This document shows, piece after piece, positions 1-6,403 of a DNA stretch of 8,077 nt. Position 1 is the first letter of the stretch. The number at the start of each line of letters is the position of its first letter. The stretch comes from Paenibacillaceae bacterium UBA6304. Lineage in GTDB: Bacteria > Bacillota > Bacilli > Paenibacillales > Paenibacillaceae. Location: contig DJTQ01000173.1 of NCBI GenBank assembly GCA_002439285.1, positions 1 to 8,077 on the forward strand, given 5' to 3'. Made by a program: the position numbers and the translations under genes. Below the pieces are notes generated by a model. The model did no database searches, was not told the DNA's origin, and was given only the letters and a program-made list of their open reading frames with translations.

Positions 1-419
1 CGATGATCGATTACTATGATCAATTCGACCGGAAAAGAAAGCAGCATGCCACCGACATTACCGAGGTAATCAGTCAGAGCGCAGTCAGCGCCTCGCTCGA
101 GCTCGATGCAAAAGCGATTATTACCTCCACGGGGAGCGGATTTACGGCGCGAATGGTGTCCAAGTACCGTCCGAAGGCTCCGATTTTGGCAATTACGCAT
201 GACATGCATGTCCTTTCCAAGGTCTGCTTGCTTTCCGGAGTATTTCCGTTTCAGGGAGAGCCGGTGTCTACGGCGGATGAAATGTTCGAGTCGGCAATAC
301 AGACGGCTCTTAAAACGGGGTATGTAACCCCGGGAGATACCGTGGTTCTATCCGCAGGACTGCCGCTTGGACAAGCGGGAACGACCAACCTGATTCAAAT
401 TCAGCAGGTCAAGCCTTAA
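1..419 (+). CDS. pyk: Pyruvate kinase, C-terminal part (5' end outside the window)
   Basis: This is the C-terminal alpha/beta domain of pyruvate kinase, the cytoplasmic glycolytic enzyme that makes ATP and pyruvate from phosphoenolpyruvate and ADP. The frame is open from the first base, and the ATG at 3 is probably an internal methionine because the catalytic barrel is missing upstream. Family hallmarks seen are the AIITSTGSGFTARMVSKYRP stretch, the APILAITHD strand, and the final DTVVLSAGLPLGQAGTTNLI motif. The protein ends a few residues after GTTNLI. It therefore lacks the extra C-terminal PEP-utiliser-like domain carried by the long Pyk of Bacillus subtilis and relatives (family knowledge). 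A hairpin terminator follows 54 bases after the stop, so this is the last gene of its transcript. The identification is firm; which Pyk paralogue it is cannot be judged from the fragment. Confidence 0.95.
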   Translation, partial: MIDYYDQFDRKRKQHATDITEVISQSAVSASLELDAKAIITSTGSGFTARMVSKYRPKAPILAITHDMHVLSKVCLLSGVFPFQGEPVSTADEMFESAIQTALKTGYVTPGDTVVLSAGLPLGQAGTTNLIQIQQVKP

Positions 420-473
420 ACGGAGCGAAGTTTCTTTCGAGCCCGGATAGTCGCATCATCTCAATAAACGCCG

Positions 474-520
474 GAAAGAAGCCTCTCGAGCTTATGTAGA
501 GCCAGGGGCTTCTTTCTGTT
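474..520 (+). terminator. Rho-independent terminator of pyk
   Basis: Bases 474-486 (GAAAGAAGCCTCT) pair with 504-516 (AGGGGCTTCTTTC) to give a 13-bp stem with one G-U pair and a 17-base loop. T-rich sequence is in the 3' arm and just after it. It sits 54 bases past the pyk stop and well before the next gene. Confidence 0.8.
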
Positions 521-619
521 TCGTTATGAAAGCGTAGGATATGATCGCTCCCTCTTACCTGCTTATGCTTATTGTCTACTCTCCTTTTTCTTGTACGGTT
601 CAACAGTGGGCCATGGGTA

Positions 620-649
620 TTCACCTATTTCCTTTCGCCTACGTATATT
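620..649 (+). promoter_or_regulatory. Possible weak sigma-A promoter for the alpha/beta hydrolase
   Basis: TTCACC (620-625) and TATATT (644-649) are 18 bases apart and lie about 40 bases upstream of the hydrolase start. The match to consensus is modest. It is offered because a promoter is expected here after the pyk terminator. Nothing else is recognisable in the gap from 521 to 670. Confidence 0.3.
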
Positions 650-688
650 GTTTTTATGGGATATCAATGAAAAACGGAGGATTCAATA

Positions 689-1501
689 ATGGGATATTAT
701 GTGCAGGTTGAGCCGGGCGTGAGAATTTATGTGGAGGATATAAACCCGGGCGGAAACAAAACCATCCTGTTTGTCCATGGGTGGCCTTTGAGCCATCAAG
801 CTTACGAATATCAGTTCAATGTGTTGCCCGGAAAAGGGTACCGGTGCATTGCGATGGACACCCGGGGTTTCGGCAAATCCGATAAGCCGTGGGAAGGATA
901 TAACCTGGACAGGATGGCGGACGATGTGAAGGGCGTGATCGATGCGCTCGGATTGAGGAACTTCACGTTGGCGGGACATTCTTACGGAGGGGCGACGGTC
1001 ATCCGCTATATGGCCCGCCATCAGGGACACGGGGTATCCAGGCTGGCGCTTTTTGCCGCGGCAGCTCCCAGTCTAACGCGCAGACCGAATTTTCCTTACG
1101 GAATGCCGAAAGAAGACGTGACGCAAATTGTGAAGCAGACCTTGAATGACCGGCCCAATATGCTTCGGGGACTTAAGGGACTGTTCTTTTTTCAAAATAT
1201 ATCGAATGCGCTGGGGGATTGGTTCTTTGATATCGGTCTTCCCGCTGCGGGCTATGCCACTGCTAAAGTGGCGATTTCTTTCCGGGATGAGGAACTTTTC
1301 TCGGACCTGGGAAAAATTTGCGTGCCCACGCTGATTTTGCACGGAATTCATGATAAAGTCTGTTACCCCGAACTGGCCGTGGCGCAAAAAGAAGGGATCC
1401 CGGACGCCAAGCTGGTCTGGTTTGAGTTCAGCGGTCACAGCTTGTTCTATGAGGAGCGCGACAAGTTTAATAAAGAGCTGATGGAATTCATAGAGGGATA
1501 G
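689..1501 (+). CDS. Alpha/beta hydrolase, cofactor-free haloperoxidase/esterase type
   Basis: This 270-residue single-domain alpha/beta hydrolase has the usual length for the non-heme chloroperoxidase/arylesterase group. The oxyanion-hole motif HGWPL is at residues 30-34. The DTRGFGKSDKP segment (57-67) is typical of the group. The nucleophile elbow GHSYGG (96-101) places the catalytic serine at 98. The acid is probably Asp222 (HGIHDKVCYP) and the catalytic histidine His250 (SGHSLF), so the triad is complete. There is no signal peptide, so it should be cytoplasmic. The start is well supported by CGGAGG at 675-680, eight bases before the ATG. The substrate cannot be read from sequence; ester hydrolysis or perhydrolysis is the usual activity. 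It appears to be a single-gene unit. Its stop lies only seven bases from the end of a minus-strand gene remnant. Confidence 0.88.
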   Translation: MGYYVQVEPGVRIYVEDINPGGNKTILFVHGWPLSHQAYEYQFNVLPGKGYRCIAMDTRGFGKSDKPWEGYNLDRMADDVKGVIDALGLRNFTLAGHSYGGATVIRYMARHQGHGVSRLALFAAAAPSLTRRPNFPYGMPKEDVTQIVKQTLNDRPNMLRGLKGLFFFQNISNALGDWFFDIGLPAAGYATAKVAISFRDEELFSDLGKICVPTLILHGIHDKVCYPELAVAQKEGIPDAKLVWFEFSGHSLFYEERDKFNKELMEFIEG

Positions 1502-1508
1502 GAGGGGG

Positions 1509-1792
1509 TTATCCCTGATACAGATATTTGCGTGGAGTCCAGTAGCTGAATACAAAGATCGTGGCCTCGGTCAACAGTTTGGAGAGGGTCAGCGGGCTAC
1601 CCGCAGCGGTATGATAGGCATAAATGAATCCGTAGTTTAATACCAAGACCAGCAGAACCAAGGTAAGGTATTGGGGCAGCGAACGGGAGACGACCGCGCC
1701 GGAACTTTGCCGGTGAATCGGCGGCTGCCCAATATGCCCACGCTTCCTTGCTCCTTCAATATATCGCTCACGCGCAAAATATCGGCTTCTGC
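1509..1792 (-). pseudogene. Remnant of a bifunctional glycosyltransferase family 2 / GtrA protein
   Basis: Two frame-shifted pieces of one gene type are visible on the minus strand. Bases 1792-1691 encode AEADILRVSDILKEQGSVG followed by ILGSRRFTGKVPARS, the part of a GT2 (dolichyl-phosphate mannose synthase-like) domain that includes the GSRRF-TGKVP-RS signature. From about 1690 to the stop at 1509 a different frame encodes SLPQYLTLVLLVLVLNYGFI and on to TEATIFVFSYWTPRKYLYQG. This matches the last membrane helices of a GtrA domain, which is thought to help move lipid-linked sugars across the membrane. The GT2 N terminus, the rest of GT2 and the first half of GtrA are missing. In intact homologues GT2 and GtrA are joined in one protein, so the join here implies an internal deletion plus frame change. 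It is not expected to be functional. Exact break points need an intact homologue. Confidence 0.65.
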
Positions 1793-1795
1793 CTG

Positions 1796-2074
1796 AATAC
1801 ATAGAGGATATCGCTGACTCCGCGCTCGCGGTTTTTGCCTTGGGGGTTGTTTACGACGCGGCCCATGAAATACATCGTCGAAGAGCCGCCGCCATCCAGA
1901 TTGTACGCTTCGGTACAACCCTTCGCCGTCCTTGATCAGGACAGGCCCAAACGATAATGTTTGGGTAACTCCTACAGCCAGTATGGAGTCGGAGTCGGTT
2001 TCCTCATAGGATTTTATTGACCCGTCATCCAGTAACGCAAGCGCGTTTCTTGCGGGTTCGTCACGGTAATGTTT
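1796..2074 (-). pseudogene. Remnant of a phosphodiester glycosidase family (NAGPA/DUF2233-like) gene
   Basis: Minus-strand frames carry two clear blocks of a secreted phosphodiester glycosidase domain. The first block, about 2068-1922, reads YRDEPARNALALLDDGS, then an acidic linker, then GVTQTLSFGPVLIKDGE. A change of frame follows at about 1921. The second block, 1920-1798, reads GCTEAYNLDGGGSSTMYFMG and continues RVVNNPQGKNRERGVSDILYV, the family's conserved C-terminal motif. Roughly 50 residues that normally separate these blocks are absent. The second block then runs into a stop at 1770-1768 after 10 unrelated residues, because its frame enters the neighbouring glycosyltransferase fragment. 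The N-terminal part and any signal peptide are not recognisable upstream of 2074. I infer an inactivated gene whose 3' end was fused by deletion to the GT2/GtrA remnant; these two gene types are commonly neighbours in related genomes (recollection). Confidence 0.6.
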
Positions 2075-2190
2075 CGCTCGAAGCTGTTGTCGGCGAAAGC
2101 CGAATGCAGGTTGGCAGCATTCCCCAGAGTGACGTCGCGTCGGAATTTATCGCTGCATCTTTCTTACGGGATTCCAGCTTTATTTTGCAG

Positions 2191-2196
2191 TATACT
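2191..2196 (+). promoter_or_regulatory. Possible -10 box for the aldehyde dehydrogenase gene
   Basis: TATACT matches the sigma-A -10 consensus in five of six positions, but no good -35 element lies 16-18 bases upstream. If real, transcription would start near 2203, which would leave the ATG at 2209 almost without a leader and favours the TTG at 2233. Confidence 0.3.
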
Positions 2197-2232
2197 TAAT
2201 GAAAGAAGATGATTGTGAAAAGAGGGATCCCT

Positions 2233-3633
2233 TTGCATGAAATCAATGAAATGATCGATCCTCAAATGATTCTGCACCTGATCGATAAGCAGAAGACACT
2301 TGTTACCGGCGGTGCAACAAGGCCCTTGGATTTCCGGCTCAAGCAACTCCAAACGCTGAAGCAGGCGATCAGCAAGTACGAAGGGGAGATTATGGCCGCG
2401 TTGCAGAAGGATTTGCGCAAGTCGGAATTTGAAGCTTACTCTACGGAAGTAGGATACTTGTACGATAGCATCGGCCATGTCATGAAGAATTTGAAGCATT
2501 GGATGAAGCCGAAAAGAGTGCGGACCCCGATTATTCATTTCGGTTCGAAAAGTGTAATTTACCCTGAACCCTACGGTTCCGTTCTCGTCATCGGCCCGTT
2601 TAACTATCCGTTCATGCTGGTGATGGACCCGCTGGTCGGTGCGATAGCCGCCGGGAACTGTGCGGTCGTCAAGCCATCGGAATTCACGCCCCATGTCTCC
2701 GCGGTGATCGCAAAGCTGATCCGGGAGCACTTTGATGAGGATTACATCCGGGTGGTGGAAGGCGGCAAAGAGGCGACCTCCACGCTGATTCATGCTCCGT
2801 TTGATAAGATCTTTTTTACGGGAAGTACGCAGGTCGGGAAAATTGTAATGAAGGCCGCGGCGGAACATCTTGTCCCGGTGATCCTGGAGCTGGGCGGGAA
2901 GAGTCCGTGCCTCGTCGATAAGGATGCCGACCTCGATTTGGCGGCCAAGAAGATCGTATGGGGCAAATATTTGAATACCGGGCAGACCTGCGTGGCTCCT
3001 GACTATGTGCTTGCCCATAAGGATATTAAGCCGAAACTGTTGGGGAAAATTAAAGAACAAATTGCGGCTTTCTATGGTACCGATCCGCAGCAAAGCCCGG
3101 ACTTCGGCCGAATCGTGAATGACCGACATTGGGAACGGTTAACCGGGCTGCTGGAACCGTCCAAGATTGCGGCCGGCGGACAAAGTAACCGGGATGACTT
3201 ATATTTAGCACCCACCCTTATGGACAACGTCGGCTGGGATGATAAGGTGATGGCAGAGGAAATATTCGGCCCGATTCTGCCCGTACTCGAATATAACGAT
3301 CTGGATGGGGCTATTGCGGCCATAAATTCACGTCCCAAGCCTTTGGCGTTCTATCTGTTTACAGGAAACAAGCAGATCCAGAACCAGGTGATGGGCTCGG
3401 TTTCTTTTGGCGGTGGTTGCGTGAACGATACATTGCTTCATTTGGTAACGCCTCATCTTCCGTTCGGGGGAGTCGGATCGTCGGGAATGGGATCTTATCA
3501 CGGGGAGTATAGCTTTAAAGCATTTTCGCATATGAAGGGCGTGCTGAAGAAGTCCACCAAGATCAACCCGAGTTTTATTTTTCCTCCATATTCGGACGGC
3601 AAGCTTAAGCTGATCAAGAAGTTTATGAAGTGA
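2233..3633 (+). CDS. Aldehyde dehydrogenase, class-3 type (YwdH/AlkH-like)
   Basis: NAD(P)-dependent aldehyde dehydrogenase that oxidises aldehydes to carboxylic acids, probably for detoxification of medium- or long-chain or aromatic aldehydes (family inference). Counting from the TTG start, the motifs are: FNYP with Asn124; KPSE with the cofactor-contacting Lys147; the Rossmann-loop FTGST at 195-199; the general base in LELGGKSP at Glu219; the nucleophile in GQTC at Cys253; and EEIFGP at 342-347. All catalytic residues are present. The C-terminal segment with PFGGVGSSGMG and the hydrophobic basic tail IFPPYSDGKLKLIKKFMK resembles class-3 enzymes. The start is uncertain. The longest frame begins at ATG 2209 with no spacing for a ribosome site. 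TTG 2233 has AGAGGG at 2221-2226 and gives 466 residues. ATG 2251 gives 460 but lacks a ribosome site. The gene appears monocistronic, and no terminator is visible after it. Confidence 0.9.
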   Translation: MHEINEMIDPQMILHLIDKQKTLVTGGATRPLDFRLKQLQTLKQAISKYEGEIMAALQKDLRKSEFEAYSTEVGYLYDSIGHVMKNLKHWMKPKRVRTPIIHFGSKSVIYPEPYGSVLVIGPFNYPFMLVMDPLVGAIAAGNCAVVKPSEFTPHVSAVIAKLIREHFDEDYIRVVEGGKEATSTLIHAPFDKIFFTGSTQVGKIVMKAAAEHLVPVILELGGKSPCLVDKDADLDLAAKKIVWGKYLNTGQTCVAPDYVLAHKDIKPKLLGKIKEQIAAFYGTDPQQSPDFGRIVNDRHWERLTGLLEPSKIAAGGQSNRDDLYLAPTLMDNVGWDDKVMAEEIFGPILPVLEYNDLDGAIAAINSRPKPLAFYLFTGNKQIQNQVMGSVSFGGGCVNDTLLHLVTPHLPFGGVGSSGMGSYHGEYSFKAFSHMKGVLKKSTKINPSFIFPPYSDGKLKLIKKFMK

Positions 3634-3645
3634 TGCGGTGAATTT

Positions 3646-3673
3646 TTGCGTAATCGCGGGTTCATGGTACAAT
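3646..3673 (+). promoter_or_regulatory. Sigma-A promoter of the aldo/keto reductase gene
   Basis: TTGCGT (3646-3651) and TACAAT (3668-3673) are separated by 16 bases. The box lies between the aldehyde dehydrogenase stop and the next start, leaving a leader of about 60 bases. It suggests that the reductase is transcribed independently. Confidence 0.55.
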
Positions 3674-3739
3674 TCGATTCGTATAGATAAAATTTTATGT
3701 ATTACCGTTAAAATATGAGTTGCCGGGAGGAAACAAGCC

Positions 3740-4636
3740 ATGAAATATCGCAGATTGGGAAAGACGGAGCTAAACTTGTCGGTCATCGGCATCGGGACTT
3801 GGCAGTTTGGCGGAGAGTGGGGCATCGAGTTTAAGCAGGATGAAGTCGACGCCATTCTCGACAAAGGGCAAGAGCTCGGTATTAACTTTATCGATACGGC
3901 AGAATGTTATGGCGACCACTTGTCCGAGTCGTTTATCGGGAATTATATCGCCCGGCGGAAGCGTGAGGATTGGATTATTGCGACGAAATTCGGGCATCAC
4001 TTTCATGAACGGTTTACCCGGACTGATATGTACGGCGCCAAAGATGTAATTGAGCAGTTGGATGCTTCACTTAAGGCGCTTCAAACCGACTATATCGATC
4101 TGTACCAATTCCATTCGGGGCCGGACGCGGCGTTTGACAACGATGAATTGTGGACCGTACTCGATAAGCAGAAGCAAGCCGGGAAAATACGGCATCTCGG
4201 TACCTCCATCGGAAGCAATGATAACCTGCATCAGACGGAGGCTTCGACCAAGGTGAATTCCGAAGCCATTCAGGTCGTGTACAACCGGCTGGCCCGCGTA
4301 CCGGAGCAGCGGGTATTTCCGTCCTGCGAACGCCAGGACCTCGGGGTCTTGGCGAGAGTGCCGCTGGCCAGCGGGTACTTAAGCGGCAAATACAAGCCGG
4401 GGGCCATGTTTGACAACACCGATGTCCGGCATCGCCATGATCCGGAAGCCACCCGGCGCAAGCTCGAAGAGGTGGAGCGGATCGCCCGGGACGAAGTTCC
4501 GGAGGGCGTGAACATGGCCCAGTGGGCACTGGCCTGGTGCCTTCGCCACCCGGCGGTCACCGCGGTAATTCCGGGCTGCAAGAATCCGGCCCAGGTGGAG
4601 TCGAATGCTAGCGCAGCGCAATTAGTAACGGATTGA
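3740..4636 (+). CDS. Aldo/keto reductase
   Basis: A 298-residue NADPH-dependent aldo/keto reductase with a TIM-barrel fold, which reduces aldehydes or ketones in the cytoplasm. The tetrad is complete: Asp52 and Tyr57 in FIDTAECYG, Lys83 in ATKFG, and His125 in YQFHSG. The cofactor-binding segments are PLASGYLSGKY (208-218) and IPGCKNPAQVESN (277-289). The N terminus MKYRRLGKTELNLSVIGIGTW is canonical, and GGGAGG at 3725-3730 sits nine bases before the ATG. The protein stops shortly after NASAAQLVTD, about ten residues sooner than many relatives (typically around 310 residues), but it keeps all functional motifs. It most resembles the IolS/YqkF-like AKR group of Bacillota; the substrate is unknown. 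It has its own promoter and a strong terminator, so it is a single-gene unit. Confidence 0.9.
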   Translation: MKYRRLGKTELNLSVIGIGTWQFGGEWGIEFKQDEVDAILDKGQELGINFIDTAECYGDHLSESFIGNYIARRKREDWIIATKFGHHFHERFTRTDMYGAKDVIEQLDASLKALQTDYIDLYQFHSGPDAAFDNDELWTVLDKQKQAGKIRHLGTSIGSNDNLHQTEASTKVNSEAIQVVYNRLARVPEQRVFPSCERQDLGVLARVPLASGYLSGKYKPGAMFDNTDVRHRHDPEATRRKLEEVERIARDEVPEGVNMAQWALAWCLRHPAVTAVIPGCKNPAQVESNASAAQLVTD

Positions 4637-4645
4637 TTGAATATG

Positions 4646-4684
4646 GAGAGGAACCGGATGATGCATCCGGTTCCTCTCTTTTTT
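4646..4684 (+). terminator. Strong rho-independent terminator after the aldo/keto reductase
   Basis: A perfect 14-bp stem is formed by 4646-4659 (GAGAGGAACCGGAT) and 4665-4678 (ATCCGGTTCCTCTC), with a five-base loop and a run of six T at 4679-4684. It begins nine bases after the stop codon. Confidence 0.93.
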
Positions 4685-4730
4685 GCTCTATTCGACGAAA
4701 TTTACGGAGAAGAAGTCTTACATTTTGCAG

Positions 4731-4767
4731 GTAGAATCTCAATAAATATAATAATATGACATTCTAC
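4731..4767. repeat. Inverted repeat GTAGAAT-N23-ATTCTAC upstream of the receptor promoter
   Basis: Seven-base perfect arms at 4731-4737 and 4761-4767 flank a very AT-rich 23-base centre. It lies about 35 bases upstream of the -35 box of the receptor gene. It could be an upstream binding site, but arms this short can arise by chance in AT-rich DNA. Confidence 0.35.
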
Positions 4768-4785
4768 ATAGTTTTTTCTTATAAA

Positions 4786-4814
4786 TTTACAATTTTCTTG
4801 TTGACGATTGTAAA
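4786..4814. promoter_or_regulatory. Candidate operator: inverted repeat TTTACAAT-N13-ATTGTAAA over the promoter
   Basis: Eight-base perfect arms lie at 4786-4793 and 4807-4814. The -35 hexamer is inside the spacer and the right arm occupies the promoter spacer, so a protein bound here would block or reshape polymerase binding. Arm centres are about 21 bases apart, or two helical turns, as expected for a dimeric HTH protein. The natural candidate is the receptor encoded just downstream (inference). Confidence 0.5.
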
Positions 4815-4829
4815 ATATGGGATTATAAT
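4801..4829 (+). promoter_or_regulatory. Near-consensus sigma-A promoter of the receptor/pro-peptide operon
   Basis: TTGACG (4801-4806), a 17-base spacer and a perfect TATAAT (4824-4829) make a very strong housekeeping promoter. Transcription should begin near 4836 and leave a leader of about 75 bases. Such a strong core overlapped by an inverted repeat suggests a promoter that is normally held down by a repressor. Confidence 0.8.
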
Positions 4830-4909
4830 TTCATATAAATACATCATATGTTATATTTTAGGTTAAAAACAAGTATTTTGCCGAATTGGATAAGGGGGTG
4901 ATTCGCCAT

Positions 4910-6325
4910 TTGATTTCCACAACCACGATTCGCGCAGAAATGGAAGACCACATCAAGAGAGAAGGGGCAACTCTTCAGCAATTTGCAGAACTTTCGGGTG
5001 TGAACGTAGGTACTTTAAGCGGCATATTAAATGGCAATCGCCCGATCGCTATCGGACAACTCGACCGTATTACAACGGCAATGGGATTATCCGAAGGTCA
5101 TTTCTATGATTTGTACGTGAATGAATGTTTTATTCCTACCGCACCGCATTGGCGGCGACTCAGACCGTTCTTGCTCCGCTGTGCGGATCTTAAAAGGCAT
5201 GACTGCATCAAACAGGTATTGAACCGTTTGCTGGAAGATTTGAAGCAGATTACGGGCATTTTTGAGACAGCCGAAATCATGTTTGAGAAAAACTGGAAAC
5301 AGGCTGCTACTATCCTGTATGAACAAGTGATAGAAAGCGAGCGCTCTAGTCATTCCGAACGGCTGGCAATTAGCTACTATCGTTTATTTCAGATTTACCA
5401 GAGTGATGGTCGCAAGGGCTATAAGGCAGCGATGCAGTTTCTACCGTACCGGTACAGGCTTCCAGAGGCTTATGCGCTTGATGGACTGCTTATGCTTGCG
5501 GAAGTGCACGCGTTGAAGTTTAACTGGTCGGAAGTAGAAATTTATGTAGACGAGTTAAGTGAACTGGCTCTAGCTCTTTACAATAAGAAGGCTTGGAAAG
5601 ATACCGACTTTAAACCTACCAGACCGTTGGTGTATTACTACGGAAGAGCATTTTTGATTAAGTCGGGTACTTATGAGTACCGAGGGCTATTTGAAGAATG
5701 TAAGCAGTGGATTCCAAAGTATGCTGATCTAAGCTGGTTTGAGGGTTTGGATGAGGATGGTAAAACTGAGGTCGAACAATTGAAGATGTTTGCCGAAGCT
5801 AACTATCTATGCGTGGATATAAAGGCAGGAAATTGCTCCTTAATCCCTGCGTATGTCCAATTTCTTGAAGAACATCCGGATGAAATTATCGAAGGTCTGA
5901 TCACGTTGATTGAATCCGCCAATCGTTACCAGTACTTTATTGATGATATTTTAGCTAACTATTCTGCTGAAATCGAGAAGTTTAGAAGGATCAAGAATAT
6001 TGACTGGTTTACTAGTGGTTCTATCAAATCCAATTACAAGGAATCTACCAATATTTTTCGATGTTCCGTCTTTTTTCGAAACTTTGGGTTGTATCATTTT
6101 CGAAAGGGTCTATTTGAAGAAGGTTTGAACAATATTTTATATAGCATGATGTTATCTATTACATTGGGTAGCAAAGACTTTATGGTAAACACCATGGCGA
6201 TTTTTGAACTGCATCGTGATTATTCTTCTGAGGAGCAACGCAAATACTATTCCAAATTATGTAGAAAGGTGTGGGAAAATGAAAAAGAAAATGTCTTGGG
6301 TGGTTTCGGCTATGCTTATACTTAG
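4910..6325 (+). CDS. HTH-TPR peptide-pheromone receptor, RRNPP type (AloR-like)
   Basis: A 471-residue cytoplasmic regulator with an N-terminal XRE/Cro-type helix-turn-helix (about residues 8-62; helices around TLQQFAELSG and GTLSGILNGNRP). A long all-helical region to the end follows, with TPR-like hairpins such as NWKQAATILYEQVIESE (128-144) and NFGLYHFRKGLFEEGLNNIL (391-410). This layout is that of PlcR, NprR, AimR and the AloR receptors described in Paenibacillus, which bind short re-imported peptides in the TPR groove. Nothing suggests a Rap-type phosphatase lacking DNA binding. The start is uncertain. TTG 4910 is preferred because AAGGGGGTGATTC (4892-4904) nearly matches the full anti-Shine-Dalgarno sequence upstream of it; in-frame GTG 4898 and TTG 4886 are alternatives but overlap or precede that site. 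A pro-peptide gene overlaps the last 47 bases in the +1 frame. Base composition is more AT-rich than the flanking metabolic genes. Target genes are unknown. Confidence 0.8.
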   Translation: MISTTTIRAEMEDHIKREGATLQQFAELSGVNVGTLSGILNGNRPIAIGQLDRITTAMGLSEGHFYDLYVNECFIPTAPHWRRLRPFLLRCADLKRHDCIKQVLNRLLEDLKQITGIFETAEIMFEKNWKQAATILYEQVIESERSSHSERLAISYYRLFQIYQSDGRKGYKAAMQFLPYRYRLPEAYALDGLLMLAEVHALKFNWSEVEIYVDELSELALALYNKKAWKDTDFKPTRPLVYYYGRAFLIKSGTYEYRGLFEECKQWIPKYADLSWFEGLDEDGKTEVEQLKMFAEANYLCVDIKAGNCSLIPAYVQFLEEHPDEIIEGLITLIESANRYQYFIDDILANYSAEIEKFRRIKNIDWFTSGSIKSNYKESTNIFRCSVFFRNFGLYHFRKGLFEEGLNNILYSMMLSITLGSKDFMVNTMAIFELHRDYSSEEQRKYYSKLCRKVWENEKENVLGGFGYAYT

Positions 6326-6383
6326 TTTTACGGTGATTTCTAATCCGGTGACCTTGGCTTGGTTTAATCATGGATGGGGTTAA
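6279..6383 (+). CDS. Secreted pro-peptide, predicted quorum-sensing pheromone precursor (AloP-like)
   Basis: A 34-codon ORF beginning with ATG 6279, in the +1 frame relative to the receptor whose last 47 bases it overlaps. AAAGG at 6265-6269, inside the receptor gene, gives a ribosome site nine bases before the ATG. The product has a classic Sec signal: N terminus MKKKMSW, a hydrophobic core (VVSAMLILSFTVI), a helix breaker (SNP), and V-T-L-A ending at residue 27, which fits the small-residue -3/-1 rule. Cleavage there would release WFNHGWG, a heptapeptide in the size range of RRNPP pheromones (5-10 residues). The next element is a terminator, so receptor and peptide should share one mRNA. 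I infer export by Sec, possible trimming, uptake by an oligopeptide permease and binding to the upstream receptor. The ORF is too short for most gene callers. The exact mature form is unknown. Confidence 0.78.
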   Translation: MKKKMSWVVSAMLILSFTVISNPVTLAWFNHGWG

Positions 6384-6403
6384 TCGAAGTCGATGAATTA
6401 GTG

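Noticed and set aside
1494..1516. Hairpin AGGGATA / TATCCCT across the hydrolase stop, considered as a shared terminator
   Set aside because: Only seven base pairs, and no T-run follows on either strand.
2016..2165. Minus-strand frame reading TLGNAANLHSAFADNSFERN and ending at a stop near 2016
   Set aside because: It looks protein-like but has no start, overlaps the better-supported glycosidase frame between 2016 and 2070, and I recognise no family. It may be the shadow or another remnant piece.
2017..2199. 60-codon + strand ORF before the dehydrogenase
   Set aside because: No ribosome site or recognisable motif, and it lies antisense to the glycosidase remnant.
2164..3129. Long minus-strand ORF of 321 codons opposite the aldehyde dehydrogenase
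   Set aside because: It is rich in Arg, His and Gln, has no family motifs, and lies entirely antisense to a gene with all catalytic motifs. It is a frame shadow.
4071..4529. 152-codon minus-strand ORF inside the aldo/keto reductase
   Set aside because: Its composition (Arg, Pro, Ala rich) reflects the opposite strand of a GC-rich gene; no motifs.
6180..6371. 63-codon minus-strand ORF over the receptor end and pro-peptide
   Set aside because: No family features and antisense to two better-supported genes.
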